DNA of 64,000 nt from Myxococcota bacterium (GTDB lineage Bacteria; Myxococcota_A; UBA9160; SMWR01), in assembly GCA_039030075.1 (NCBI GenBank), contig JBCCEW010000006.1, positions 62,001 through 126,000 on the forward strand. Direction: 5' to 3'. The translations under genes were made by a program, and so were the position numbers. Positions 1 to 8,486 of this stretch are shown here, in pieces. The first letter of the stretch is position 1; every line of letters begins with the position of its first letter. The notes beneath the pieces are model-generated. The model did not search any database. It had not been told where the DNA came from and worked only from the letters and a program-made list of their open reading frames with translations.

Positions 1-554
1 GGATTGCCCTGGGGGATCCCGCCCGACATCGCGACCAGCGGGTTGACGCCGATCAGCAGCGCGACGTCGGCCGTGGCGAAGTCCTGGAAGGGCGCCATCC
101 ACATCCCGTGGAGTGCCTGGGCCAGCGCCTTCCCGGGTTGATCGATGGTGTTCGAGTTGAACGCCATCCGAGATCCGAGGGCCTTCATCCACGCGGTGGC
201 CAGGGTCCCGTTTGCCGGGTTGGCGGTGCTGAAGGTGCCGCTGTAGAGCGCAATCGAGCGCGGGCCGTAGGTCTCGCGGATTCGGGCGAGTCGCTCGGCG
301 ATCTCGTCGAAGGCCTGCGTAGAAGGAATGGGCCGGTGCTGCCCCGCCGCGTCGCGCTTCTGGCTGTGGAGGAGCCGCTCCGGGTGTCGGCGCGCCTCCA
401 GCAGCTGCTGGCCCTTCACGCAGAAGTAGCCCTGGTAGACGGGGTTCTCGCGGTCCCCGCGGACCGCGACCGGTTCGCCGTCCTCGAAGTCGACGAGCAT
501 CGCGCAGGCGTTGAAACAGAATCGGCAGTACGAGGGGCGGGTTTCTCGGGCCAT
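1..554 (-). CDS. molybdopterin-dependent oxidoreductase, N-terminal part (cut by window edge)
   Basis: Only the first ~184 residues are in the window; the gene runs off the left edge. Near the N-terminus sits the Cys-x2-Cys-x3-Cys-x27-Cys pattern (SYCRFCFNAC ... YFCVKG) that binds a [4Fe-4S] cluster in the formate dehydrogenase/nitrate reductase/acetylene hydratase superfamily, followed by the expected GPRSIALYSG and NTIDQPGKAL segments of the first molybdopterin domain. No twin-arginine signal is visible, so the enzyme is probably cytoplasmic. The substrate cannot be told from this fragment. An in-frame ATG nine bases upstream (563) is an alternative start; an AGGAGG touches the chosen ATG. 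The gene is divergent from the secreted protein that follows. Confidence 0.85.
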   Translation of the reverse strand, partial: MARETRPSYCRFCFNACAMLVDFEDGEPVAVRGDRENPVYQGYFCVKGQQLLEARRHPERLLHSQKRDAAGQHRPIPSTQAFDEIAERLARIRETYGPRSIALYSGTFSTANPANGTLATAWMKALGSRMAFNSNTIDQPGKALAQALHGMWMAPFQDFATADVALLIGVNPLVAMSGGIPQGN

Positions 555-711
555 CCTCCTCATTTTCGCACACCGTTGCCGGTGCGTGAGGCGGCAGCTT
601 CGAAGCCCTACACGCGCATGTGGAAAATGACCCCTCTTGGGTCTCAAGTCGCCGACGCATCGCGTCGAAACCTGGGCCGGACCTCACTCGCGCCTGCGAC
701 GGAGACACCTC

Positions 712-1470
712 ATGCACCACCCCAAGTGCGCACAGCGCGCGCTCCCCCTCGTCGTGTTCCTGTTCCTGGTCGGGATCCTGGCTTCGGCCGCTCCCGCCTT
801 CTCCGAAGAGAGCGTCGATCTCGGCAACGGCCGGATCGTGCTCGTTCCGCCCAACCTCGGTGTCCGCGCCGTGGACGAGGTGGAGCCCGGCATCGAGCCG
901 GTCTGGCAGGAGATGCTCCAGCACTTCGCGGCCCAGGAGCGCCCCGTCACCGCGATCGAGCGCACCAGTGGCGTCGCGCTCTGGAACGACGTGATGGCCG
1001 AGCTTCAGAAGCGCGAGGAAGAGACGGGCCAGAAGCCCGGCGTCTATGACGCCTACGCGCTCTTCGCCCAGCGCGTGGCCGAGCAGGTCGACTACGAGAA
1101 GATCGTCTTCCCGTCCCTCGTGACCCGCGTCGCGAAGGTGCGTGGCAGCACCGCGAGCTGGGACGGCGTCCGCCAGCGGATCGACATGCCGTCCCTGGAC
1201 GTGCCTGCGATCGAGGGGCTCGTCGTGGCCCAGCGCGGCGTCAACGGCGAGCTCGCCGCGGCCTCGCTCCACGTGGCGATCCTCCAGTCCGATGGCCAGC
1301 TCTTCTTCGAGGGCACCGGCGGCCTGGCGCTCCTCCAGGAAATCAAGCCGGACACCCGCGACGAGATCGCGGCGACCCTGCGCGACGATGCCTTCGACGA
1401 CGACCGCGCCCTGCGCGAAGGCGTCGAGGTCGCGTTCCGCAAGCCGCTGCCGGCCTCCCGCGCGCGCTAG
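712..1470 (+). CDS. secreted protein of unknown function
   Basis: The 252-residue product starts with a clear signal peptide (MHHPKCAQRALPLVVFLFLVG, then ASAAPAFSEE with an AxA cleavage site), so it is exported. GGAG lies about eight bases before this ATG; an in-frame upstream ATG at 637 would bury the signal peptide. The mature part is acidic with no membrane segment and no motif I recognise. A stretch of short beta-like segments follows residue ~150 (GLVVAQRGVNGELAAASLHV). It stands alone between a divergent oxidoreductase and a convergent transporter, so context gives no function. Confidence 0.75.
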   Translation: MHHPKCAQRALPLVVFLFLVGILASAAPAFSEESVDLGNGRIVLVPPNLGVRAVDEVEPGIEPVWQEMLQHFAAQERPVTAIERTSGVALWNDVMAELQKREEETGQKPGVYDAYALFAQRVAEQVDYEKIVFPSLVTRVAKVRGSTASWDGVRQRIDMPSLDVPAIEGLVVAQRGVNGELAAASLHVAILQSDGQLFFEGTGGLALLQEIKPDTRDEIAATLRDDAFDDDRALREGVEVAFRKPLPASRAR

Positions 1471-1479
1471 CCCGGGAGC

Positions 1480-2343
1480 TCAGCTGGCCTCGGTGGTCGC
1501 CCGCCGAAAGGCGACGGCCACCGCGGCAGAGGCGGGCACGACCAGCGCGCCGTAGAGGAGCGGCACGCGCAGGATCTCCTGCGCGTGGGCATCGGCGAAG
1601 CTCACCACGATCACACCGATCGCGAGCGGTGCGTTCTGGATGCCTGTCTCGAGGCAGATCGCGCGACGCTGGGGGCCCGGCACGCGCAACAGACGCGCGC
1701 CGAGCCACCCGAAGACGAAGCCCAGCGGCCCCAGCGCCGTGCCCGCGAAGACTTCGGCCGCGCTGAAGCTCGTGATCCGCTCGTGGTCGCGGAACACGCT
1801 CACCGCGAAGACGAGCACCAGGACCGCGATGCCGGCGAGGCTACCCACCCGCTCGGCCCGCCGGGCCCAGTCGGGGCGGCGCGTGCGCAGCCAGACCCCG
1901 GCGGCTACCGGGACCAACACGGCCACGAGGGTCGAAACGACGTTGGCGTAGGGCACCTCGAGGTCGTCGCCGGTGAAGGGAGCGGTGTAGATCCCCAGGG
2001 CCAGGGGCATCAGCACGAGCGCCGCGACCGTCGACGTGACCGTCATGGCGATGCTCAGGGCGAGGTCGGCGCCCGCGTAGTAGGAGAAGAGGTTCGAGGT
2101 GGTGCCGCCCGACGAGCAGCCCATCACGATCAGGCCCAGGGCGAGGGCGTCGGGAAGGCCCAGCGCGCGCGCCAGCAGGAAGGCCGCGAAAGGCATCCAG
2201 ACGAACTGACTCGCGACCCCGATAGCCAGGGCGCGCGGACGCGCGAGCACGCGTCGGAAGTCGGGCACCGACAGCGTCGAGCCCATCCCGAACATGGTCA
2301 GGAACAGGAACAGCGCCAGCAGGACCTGATCGAGCTGCTGCAT
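1480..2343 (-). CDS. bile acid:sodium symporter (BASS) family transporter
   Basis: The 287-residue, almost entirely hydrophobic protein is predicted to have nine or ten membrane helices. It carries BASS-family hallmarks: an N-terminal FLTMFGMGSTLSVPDFRRVL segment, GCSSGGTTSNLFSYYAGAD (the sodium-site crossover region) and a late ETGIQNAPLAI segment, the second crossover motif. Family members use the sodium gradient to import organic anions such as bile acids, pantoate or pyruvate; the substrate here is unknown. The gene ends nine bases after the convergent secreted-protein gene and lies just downstream of a cupin gene on the same strand (12-nt gap), so the two may be co-transcribed. Confidence 0.85.
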   Translation of the reverse strand: MQQLDQVLLALFLFLTMFGMGSTLSVPDFRRVLARPRALAIGVASQFVWMPFAAFLLARALGLPDALALGLIVMGCSSGGTTSNLFSYYAGADLALSIAMTVTSTVAALVLMPLALGIYTAPFTGDDLEVPYANVVSTLVAVLVPVAAGVWLRTRRPDWARRAERVGSLAGIAVLVLVFAVSVFRDHERITSFSAAEVFAGTALGPLGFVFGWLGARLLRVPGPQRRAICLETGIQNAPLAIGVIVVSFADAHAQEILRVPLLYGALVVPASAAVAVAFRRATTEAS

Positions 2344-2355
2344 TCGCGTCGCGGG

Positions 2356-2847
2356 CTAGCCGCTGATCAGCACGTTCGGTCGCGCGAAGCCCTGCGCCTC
2401 ACACAGCGCGAGGTAGGCCTGCAGCGTGACGTCGCCGTCCACCACCGACTCGATCTCGCCCTTGGCGTCGAGGTTGAGGTTGGAGCCCGTCATGTGGAAC
2501 CAGACGCGGGTCGTGTCTTCGATGCACTGGAGGGTGTGGACCGAGCCCGCCGGCTCGTAGAGCATCGAGCCCGCGCGGTTGACGTAGTCGTACTCGGCGT
2601 ACTTCCACGCCCCGGACACCGTGAAGCCCCAGACCGGGCCAGTGTGCTTGTGGGTGGGCACCTGGTAGCCGTTCTGGAAGACGTTCTCGATCACCCACAG
2701 GCCCTGGGCGCGATCCACCTGGATCACCTTGAGCTGGCTGCCGTCGCCGATCTCCACGAAGGGCAGGTCTTCGGCGCCGAAATGCACGGCCAGGGGCGCC
2801 GCTGCCGTGGGGTCGCCGACCGTCGTTGATTCGCTCGCAGTGGCCAT
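2356..2847 (-). CDS. cupin-domain protein, 2,4'-dihydroxyacetophenone dioxygenase-like
   Basis: The 163-residue product has one cupin fold: GYQVPTHKHTGPVWGFTVSG holds the metal-binding HxH and later residues, and EPAGSVHTLQC supplies the second cupin histidine. Length and overall pattern resemble the 2,4'-dihydroxyacetophenone dioxygenase group, which cleaves C-C bonds of aromatic ketones with a non-haem metal; the exact substrate is inference. The ATG at 2847 is preceded by GGAG at good spacing. A much longer open frame in this phase runs upstream to 3735 but overlaps the next gene and lacks sensible composition. Confidence 0.75.
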   Translation of the reverse strand: MATASESTTVGDPTAAAPLAVHFGAEDLPFVEIGDGSQLKVIQVDRAQGLWVIENVFQNGYQVPTHKHTGPVWGFTVSGAWKYAEYDYVNRAGSMLYEPAGSVHTLQCIEDTTRVWFHMTGSNLNLDAKGEIESVVDGDVTLQAYLALCEAQGFARPNVLISG

Positions 2848-2921
2848 GGGAACTCCTTCACCGGCTGGCGTCACGCGTAGCGAAGGCGTGCCGACGCCGG
2901 CAAGCGCAGGCTCGGGGCGGT

Positions 2922-3641
2922 TCAGTCGAAGATGCCGCGCAGGATGTCGCCGGCCGCTTCGCCCGCGGCGCCGCCGATCTCCCGTTCGAGCACGTCCCCG
3001 AGTTCGTGACCGGCGGCCGTCAGCGCCACGCGCTGGAGCAGCGCCTCGGTGGCGAGGCGGCCGATCTCGGCCCCGGTCGCCCCCTCGCTGCCCCCGAGGT
3101 CCCGCAGCCGGATCTCGGGCAGGTCGAGGATCTGGTCCTTCTTCCCCTCGCGCGCGAGGACGATCTCCCCCCCAGCGAAACGCAGCTCGTCGACCCGGAA
3201 GCGCGCGGGCTCGCCGGCACTCTCCTGGGGCGTCGGCTCGGCCGGGCTGCGGACGACCTCGAGGAGCTTCTCCAGGTTCGAGAACCCGCGCTCGCCGAGT
3301 TCCACGCGCACCCGGGAATCGCCGATCCGGATCTCGTTCAAGCGGATCGTCTCCTCGGCCATCGACTCGGCGTCGATGGCGAGCGCGACCTCGCCGAGGA
3401 CGAAGGCGGGTGCGTCGCTGAACCCCTCCGGGTTGGCGACTTCCACGCCCCGAACGGCACCGCGGCTCTCGGTGAGGGTGAGATCCACCGCATCCACCTG
3501 CACGGGCGTCCCGAGCGCGGCGCTGCCCTCGCTCTCGATCGCCCGGGCCACGAAGAAATCGAGGGAGAGGTAGACGATCGCGCCTGCGACGACGATCAAT
3601 CCCACCAGCGCGGCGATCCCGTACCCGAGGAAGCGTGCCAT
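2922..3641 (-). CDS. AsmA/DUF748-like membrane-anchored protein
   Basis: The 239-residue product has one N-terminal membrane helix (about residues 6-28) followed by a predicted periplasmic domain rich in beta strands with repeats such as VQVDAVDLTLTESRGAVRGVEVANPEGF and IRLNEIRIGDSRVRVE. This is the layout of short AsmA/DUF748 proteins, relatives of lipid-transfer proteins TamB and YhdP. The start is supported by GGAGG before the ATG. A role in envelope lipid homeostasis is family-level inference only. It is divergent from the cation:proton antiporter gene with only 67 bp between the starts. Confidence 0.7.
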   Translation of the reverse strand: MARFLGYGIAALVGLIVVAGAIVYLSLDFFVARAIESEGSAALGTPVQVDAVDLTLTESRGAVRGVEVANPEGFSDAPAFVLGEVALAIDAESMAEETIRLNEIRIGDSRVRVELGERGFSNLEKLLEVVRSPAEPTPQESAGEPARFRVDELRFAGGEIVLAREGKKDQILDLPEIRLRDLGGSEGATGAEIGRLATEALLQRVALTAAGHELGDVLEREIGGAAGEAAGDILRGIFD

Positions 3642-3708
3642 GTCGGTCCTCCGTGCGCGCAATCCATAGCGCGGTCGGGTCCGGGCGTCCGCGAACGCGT
3701 GCGGTGGC

Positions 3709-5709
3709 ATGGCGTCGCGGGCCGCTTCGAAGCACCTTGCGCGCTTGGGTCTCGACTTCCTACCGGAGCTGCTCGGACTGCTCGCCGCCGCCACCGCCAC
3801 GGCGGCGCTCTTCGAGCGACTGCGTCTACCGTCGATCGCGGCGTTCCTGGTCGTGGGCGTGGCGGTCGGCCCCGGCGGGCTCGGCTGGGTCTCCGATCCC
3901 GAGGTCGTGCGCGAGATCGCCGAGCTCGGCGTGGTCTTCCTGCTCTTCGAGATCGGCCTCGAACTGCCGATCGAGCGCCTGCGCCGCTTCTGGAAGCCCG
4001 CTCTGCTGGCGGGCGGGCTGCAGGTCACGCTCACCCTGGGTGTCGTCGCGGCACTCGCCTCCGGGTTCGGGCTGCCGCTGCGCGAGGCGCTGGTGCTCGG
4101 TGCGCTGATCGCGATGTCGAGTACCGCGCTCGTGATGCGCATGCTCGGCGAACGCGGGGAACTCGACGCCCCCCATGGTCAGCTGGCGATCGGGATCCTG
4201 CTCTTCCAGGACCTCTGCGTGGTTCCGTTCCTGCTCGCCGTGCCGATCCTGGCCGCTGGCCCCGAAGCGGGGGGCACCGCGATCCTGGTCGCCTTCGGGC
4301 GTGCCCTCGCTGCGCTGGTGTTGTTCGCGGCCGTCGCGCGCTTCGTCTTGCCCACCCTGCTCGACCGCTTCGCGCGCATCCGCTCGCGAGAGATCTTCAC
4401 GATGGCGGCGTTCCTGGCCGTGCTCGGATCGGCAGTGGTGGCCGAAGAGATCGGGCTCACGCTCTCCGTGGGCGCCTTCATGGGTGGGCTGGTGCTCTCG
4501 ATGTCGCCCTACGCCCACCAGCTCTTCGCCGAGGTGGTCCCGCTGCGGGGCGTGCTGCTCGCGGTCTTCTTCACCGCGGTCGGCATGCTCTTCGATCCCG
4601 CCGTCGCCTGGGAGCAGGCCGGGGCGGTGTTCGCCTACGCGGCCGGCGTCGTGGTGCTCAAGGCCGGCTTCATCGCGCTGATCCTGGCCGGCGTGCTGCG
4701 TCTCGGCGTTCGCCTGGGCGTCCTGACCGGGCTGTGGCTGGCCCAGACCGGAGAGTTCTCCTTCGTGCTCTCCGGCGTGGCCGCCGCTGCCGGGCTGCTC
4801 GACCCGACCCTGGGACAGATCTTCGTCGCGGGTTCGATCCTCACGCTGGTCGCCACCCCGTTCCTGGTCGCCGCCGCACCGCGCATCGCCGGGGGGCTCG
4901 GCGCCGGCCTCGAACGCCGTCCGGATCCCGAGGCGCCCGTCGAAGAGCGCGGCCACGTCGTCCTGGTCGGGTTCGGACTGGCCGGCCGCAACATCGCCCG
5001 GGTGCTGCGCTCTCGGCAGATCCCCTACCGCGCCGTCGACACGAACGCGGCGGCGGTGCGGGAAGCCGCGGCGCGGGGCGAGCCGGTCGTCTACGGAGAT
5101 GCCACGCGCTCGACCCTGCTCGCGCAGGTCGACGTGCGCGACGCGCGGCTGGTGGTGCTCGCTCTGGCCGACGCTGCTGCGACGCTCGAGGTGGTGCGCA
5201 GCGTCCGCCGCTTGACGCCGGACGTTCCCATCGTCGCGCGCACCCGTTTTGTCCTCGACGTCGATCGTCTCGCCGAGAGCGGAGCCAGCACGGTGGTCGT
5301 CGAGGAGTTCGAGTCGACGCTCGAGCTCCTGGCCGAGACCCTGCGTCAGTTCAACTTCCCCGAGGAGTCGATCCTGCGTTTCGCCAGCGAGCTTCGCGAC
5401 GAGGGCTACGTCTTCCTCCGCGAGACCGAGACGATCCTCGACCCGTGGCTCACCGACCTACTCGAAGAGGTCACGTCGGACTGGGTCGAGATTCCCCACG
5501 GCTTCCACGCGGGGTTGGACCCGGCCACCCTCGCGAGTCTGGCGATCCGCGAGGACACCGGTGCGAGCGTCGTGGCGGTCGAGCGCGACGGGTCCACCCA
5601 GGTGAGTCCACCGGCGAACTACGCGCTCCATTCCGGGGACCGTCTGCTGGTGGTGGGGGAGCCGGCGGCCTTGGAACGCCTCCGCAAGCTGTTCGACGAA
5701 GACGACTGA
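3709..5709 (+). CDS. Kef-type CPA2 cation:proton antiporter with RCK domain
   Basis: The 666-residue protein has an N-terminal CPA2 antiporter domain (about residues 15-390, a dozen membrane helices, with FEIGLELPIERL, AMSSTALVMRML and LAQTGEFSFVLSG). A TrkA-N Rossmann domain follows (about 408-525; HVVLVGFGLAGRNIARVL is the dinucleotide-binding glycine motif), then a TrkA-C-like domain to the end (ASVVAVERDG ... GDRLLVVGEP). Such proteins exchange K+ or Na+ for protons and are gated by NAD(H) or nucleotides on the RCK domain. Length and order match KefB/KefC-type proteins with an added TrkA-C. It is a single gene, convergent with the selenoprotein gene 17 bp downstream. Confidence 0.88.
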   Translation: MASRAASKHLARLGLDFLPELLGLLAAATATAALFERLRLPSIAAFLVVGVAVGPGGLGWVSDPEVVREIAELGVVFLLFEIGLELPIERLRRFWKPALLAGGLQVTLTLGVVAALASGFGLPLREALVLGALIAMSSTALVMRMLGERGELDAPHGQLAIGILLFQDLCVVPFLLAVPILAAGPEAGGTAILVAFGRALAALVLFAAVARFVLPTLLDRFARIRSREIFTMAAFLAVLGSAVVAEEIGLTLSVGAFMGGLVLSMSPYAHQLFAEVVPLRGVLLAVFFTAVGMLFDPAVAWEQAGAVFAYAAGVVVLKAGFIALILAGVLRLGVRLGVLTGLWLAQTGEFSFVLSGVAAAAGLLDPTLGQIFVAGSILTLVATPFLVAAAPRIAGGLGAGLERRPDPEAPVEERGHVVLVGFGLAGRNIARVLRSRQIPYRAVDTNAAAVREAAARGEPVVYGDATRSTLLAQVDVRDARLVVLALADAAATLEVVRSVRRLTPDVPIVARTRFVLDVDRLAESGASTVVVEEFESTLELLAETLRQFNFPEESILRFASELRDEGYVFLRETETILDPWLTDLLEEVTSDWVEIPHGFHAGLDPATLASLAIREDTGASVVAVERDGSTQVSPPANYALHSGDRLLVVGEPAALERLRKLFDEDD

Positions 5710-5726
5710 TCGCTCGCTCGCGGAGA

Positions 5727-6302
5727 CTACGCTTTGGCCGCGTGTTCGGGGATCGGGCAGACCGCCCCTTCCGAGAAGCCCTGGGCGGACACGTCGAAGC
5801 CGCGGTTGAAGCGCGCGCGGAAGTTCTCCCAGGCGATCGCTGCCGTCAGCTCGACCCACTGCTCGTCGTCGAGGTGCTTGCGCAGCTCGGTCACCAGAGC
5901 GTCGCTCGGGTTCGCCGGCGTCTCGGTGAGTGCGACGGTGTAGGCGAGCACGGTCTTCTCGAGCGCGTCGAAGGCGTCGCTCTCCTCGAAGTCGTGAATC
6001 GCGAGGAGCTGCTCTTCGCTGAGGCCGTGTTCTCTGCCGACGGCAGAGCCGATGTCGATTCAGAACACGCAACCGATCATGGCCGCGGCCTTGACCCCGG
6101 CCAACGCCTTCAGCGCCGCTGGAACGCGCGAACCCTTCGCACTCGCGAGCTCGTAGAAGCCCGCGGCCCACATCACCGACTTGCTGAGGGCCATGATGCG
6201 TAGCGGGTCGGGCACCTGGCCGGCGCGCTGCTTCGCACCGCGGAACACCGCGCGCGTCAGGGCCGAGGCCTGGTCGTCTTGAATGCCCTCGATGCGAGCC
6301 AT
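5727..6302 (-). CDS. carboxymuconolactone decarboxylase (AhpD-like) family selenoprotein, Sec81
   Basis: Read through, the frame gives 191 residues. It starts MARIEGIQDDQ behind GGAGG and meets an in-frame TGA at codon 81 (bases 6062-6060). It then continues open for 110 codons with normal composition to the stop at 5727. The TGA lies exactly where the CMD/AhpD family has the second cysteine of its redox motif: IGCVF-[TGA]-IDIGSA, giving C78-x-x-U81. A perfect 7-bp hairpin begins 11 nt after the TGA (separate entry), and a selD gene lies 4 kb away. CMD/AhpD proteins are small helical oxidoreductases that use the CxxC pair in peroxide or thiol-disulfide chemistry. A standard gene caller would split or truncate this gene. 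The alternative is a nonsense-mutated pseudogene, which the hairpin and residue position argue against. Confidence 0.82.
6032..6048 (-). promoter_or_regulatory. bacterial SECIS element following the in-frame TGA
   Basis: On the minus strand, 11 nt after the TGA, the sequence CTCTGCC-GTC-GGCAGAG forms a perfect 7-bp stem with a GUC loop. Bacterial SECIS hairpins lie within the coding sequence just downstream of UGA and present a GU in the apical loop to SelB; here the GU is at +19/+20 after the UGA, close to its place in E. coli fdhF as I recall it. The element overlaps codons for residues after Sec81 without breaking the frame. Confidence 0.75.
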
Positions 6303-6325
6303 GGGAGCCTCCGGGCGTGCGAGGG

Positions 6326-6751
6326 TCAGAGCGCGTCGGGTTCCGCCGAACCCGAACGCGACAGGAAACGATGCGTGGCGACCGCCGTCACGACGGCTGG
6401 GAGGTAGACGCCCGGCAGGTCGAGGAGCCAGTGGTCGTGTCCGACCGCACCGCGCGCCGTGTCGTAGACATGCAGCAGAGCGTGGGCGACCAGGAAGAGG
6501 GCCGACACCGCCACCAGGGGCGGCCGCCAGGCCGGGACGCGGGCGGCCCACACGAGCGCAATACCGACGGTCAGGAAGGCACAGCCGATGTCGCGGACGA
6601 AGTGGGCGTTGAACGGTCCGGTGTCGGGAACGCCGGCCGGAATCTCGGTGTACCAATGCTGTGGCCCCGCCAGCATCCAGAGCGCGTTCAACAGGCTGAC
6701 GATGCCGATGAACCCGAGAACCCAGGCCCAGGTGTCTCGCGGCGCGTCCAT
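6326..6751 (-). CDS. four-helix membrane protein of unknown function
   Basis: The 141-residue protein has four predicted membrane helices (WAWVLGFIGIVSLLNALWML, DIGCAFLTVGIALVWAA, PPLVAVSALFLVAHALLHVY, GVYLPAVVTAVATHRFL). The loop after helix 1 contains GPQHWYTEIPAGVPDTGPFN and the second helix is preceded by HFVRD, a pattern I have seen in small uncharacterised inner-membrane proteins but cannot name. It ends 23 bp before the selenoprotein start on the same strand, so the two may share a transcript. The ATG at 6751 gives the natural N-terminus before helix 1. Confidence 0.7.
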   Translation of the reverse strand: MDAPRDTWAWVLGFIGIVSLLNALWMLAGPQHWYTEIPAGVPDTGPFNAHFVRDIGCAFLTVGIALVWAARVPAWRPPLVAVSALFLVAHALLHVYDTARGAVGHDHWLLDLPGVYLPAVVTAVATHRFLSRSGSAEPDAL

Positions 6752-6882
6752 GCGACGAAGGTAGGAGAGGGGACGTCGGCCCGTCAGGACCACTTCGCCG
6801 CGCGGATCCGGGTCCAGTGGCTCCGCCGTGGGGGCACGGCGTTTCGTGCGATACTCGGCGTCCCCACGCGAGGAGAGCGCCG

Positions 6883-7773
6883 ATGGCCCTACCTGGACTC
6901 GAAGTCACACGTCTGGCGGGAGCGCTGGGCGCCGAAGTGCGCGGCGTGGATCTCGCGGCGGTCGATGCCACGGTGGCGCGTGGGATCGAGGAGCTGCTCT
7001 GGGAACACCAGGTGCTGTTCTTCCCGGATCAGCACCCGACCGTCGAAGCCCACGTCACCTTCGGCGCCCACTACGGAGAGCTCCAGGGGCATCCGCATCT
7101 CAAGAACGCCGACTCGGACCTCGCCGACAAGGTCTTCGAGCTGCGCGCGAGCCGCGGCGGTGTCGCCGACGAGTGGCACACCGATCTCACCTTCCTCGAA
7201 GAGCCGGCGCTCTACTCGATCCTTCACATGGTCGCCTGCCCGGCGGTGGGTGGAGACACGATGTGGTCGAGCCTGTATCGCGCCTTCGACGAGCTGTCGG
7301 CGCCGCTCCAGGAACTCTGTCTCGGGTTGACGGCGTTGCACAACGCCGACCCTCACCAGCGTCCCGAAGCCATGACGGTGCACCCGGTGGTCCGCCTCCA
7401 CCCGGAGACCGGTCGTCGCGTGCTCTACGTGAACGAGCACTTCACGCGACGCATCGTCGAGCTGTCTCGTGAGGAGAGCGACCTCCTGCTCGGTCACCTC
7501 ACCCGCTGGGTCTCGAACCCGCGCTTCACCGTCCGCTACCGCTGGACGAAGGGCACGGTCGCGATGTGGGACAACCGGTGCACCCAGCACTTCGTGCTGA
7601 ACGACTTCGAAGAGGAGCGCATCATCCAGCGCGTCACGGTGATGGGAGACCGTCCCGAAGCCGCGGCGCCCGCGCGCTGGGAGCCCTTCCTGCGCAAGGG
7701 CGGTCTGAGCGACACGAGTCGCCACGACAAGCTGCTCCGCGAGTGGCTGCGACGGCAGAAGCCGTCGAGCTGA
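6883..7773 (+). CDS. TauD/TfdA-family Fe(II)/2-oxoglutarate dioxygenase
   Basis: The 296-residue product has the TauD/TfdA metal triad: HTD in DEWHTDLTFLEEPA (His-x-Asp) and the distal His in DNRCTQHFVLNDF; the 2-oxoglutarate-binding Arg is likely in EEERIIQRVTVMGD. Family members hydroxylate taurine, 2,4-D or other acids using O2 and 2-oxoglutarate; the substrate here cannot be assigned. GGAGA precedes the ATG by six bases, and a GATACT resembling a -10 box lies at 6850-6855. The gene is monocistronic, convergent with the acetyltransferase gene. Confidence 0.87.
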   Translation: MALPGLEVTRLAGALGAEVRGVDLAAVDATVARGIEELLWEHQVLFFPDQHPTVEAHVTFGAHYGELQGHPHLKNADSDLADKVFELRASRGGVADEWHTDLTFLEEPALYSILHMVACPAVGGDTMWSSLYRAFDELSAPLQELCLGLTALHNADPHQRPEAMTVHPVVRLHPETGRRVLYVNEHFTRRIVELSREESDLLLGHLTRWVSNPRFTVRYRWTKGTVAMWDNRCTQHFVLNDFEEERIIQRVTVMGDRPEAAAPARWEPFLRKGGLSDTSRHDKLLREWLRRQKPSS

Positions 7774-7783
7774 TCCGGATGCG

Positions 7784-8437
7784 TCAGAGGCTGCGCCGCA
7801 GGTAGACGTTGCCCGCGCTGCCGCTCGCCTGGCGGTAGTCGTCGTGCTCCCACCGGGCGAAGGCCACGAAGCCAGCCGCCTCGTAGGCGCGCCGGGCCGG
7901 CGCGTTCTCGAGCGCCGTCGCGACGACGGCGCGGTCGCAGCCCTCCGCGCGCGCCCGGGCGAAGTTCGCCTCGAGAAGCGCGCCCACGAGTCCCTTCCCG
8001 CGCCAGGCGGGATGCACGGCGACCCACTCGACCCGCCAGGCCTCCGGCGGGAGATCGACCGAGACGTGCTGGAAGGGCCCGAAGCGCGCCCAGGCGTCCA
8101 GCGCATCGGCCACGCTGTGTCCGTGCTCCAGGAAGGCCTGGTACCAGGCGCGACGGAAGTGGGCATGGGTGTGACGCGCGGCGATGTAGCCCGAGAGCGT
8201 GGCGACCGGCTCGCCCGCGTGTTCCGCTACCAGGAAGCGCGACCAGTGGCAGAAGTGCTCCGGCTCGGTGGTCGCGATGCGCGCGAGCAGGGCCTCGCGC
8301 GCGTCGGGCGGCCCCGGCAGCACTGCGTCCCACTCGCCCTCGGGATCGGTGCCGCGCTCGGCCTCGATCATCGCCCACGCGAGGAAGGGGGCGTCGGTCG
8401 GCGCGGCGCGCCGCAGGACGACGTCGCTTCGTTCCAT
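7784..8437 (-). CDS. GNAT-family N-acetyltransferase
   Basis: The 217-residue product ends in a GNAT acetyl-CoA fold: RVEWVAVHPAWRGKGLVGAL is the V/I-x-P-x-x-R-G-x-G motif A that binds the CoA pyrophosphate, followed by CDRAVVATALENAPARRAYEAAGF. An N-terminal ~100 residues with a histidine/tryptophan-rich part (HFCHWSRFLVAEH) precede it. The acceptor substrate is unknown. It lies 10 bp from the convergent TauD gene and 50 bp upstream of the acyltransferase gene on the same strand. Confidence 0.82.
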   Translation of the reverse strand: MERSDVVLRRAAPTDAPFLAWAMIEAERGTDPEGEWDAVLPGPPDAREALLARIATTEPEHFCHWSRFLVAEHAGEPVATLSGYIAARHTHAHFRRAWYQAFLEHGHSVADALDAWARFGPFQHVSVDLPPEAWRVEWVAVHPAWRGKGLVGALLEANFARARAEGCDRAVVATALENAPARRAYEAAGFVAFARWEHDDYRQASGSAGNVYLRRSL

Positions 8438-8486
8438 GCTCGCTTCCGATGCCGGGGGGCGAGTCAGGACACAGGCGTCTGGAGCG

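Noticed and set aside
2826-6203. Open frame of more than 1,100 codons on the plus strand
   Set aside because: It lies antisense or out of frame to several well-supported genes and has the Arg/Ala/Gly-rich composition of a high-GC shadow frame.
5727-6302. Pseudogene caused by a nonsense mutation in a CMD-family gene
   Set aside because: The TGA is exactly at a redox cysteine, is followed by a SECIS-like hairpin, the downstream half is not decayed, and selD is nearby.
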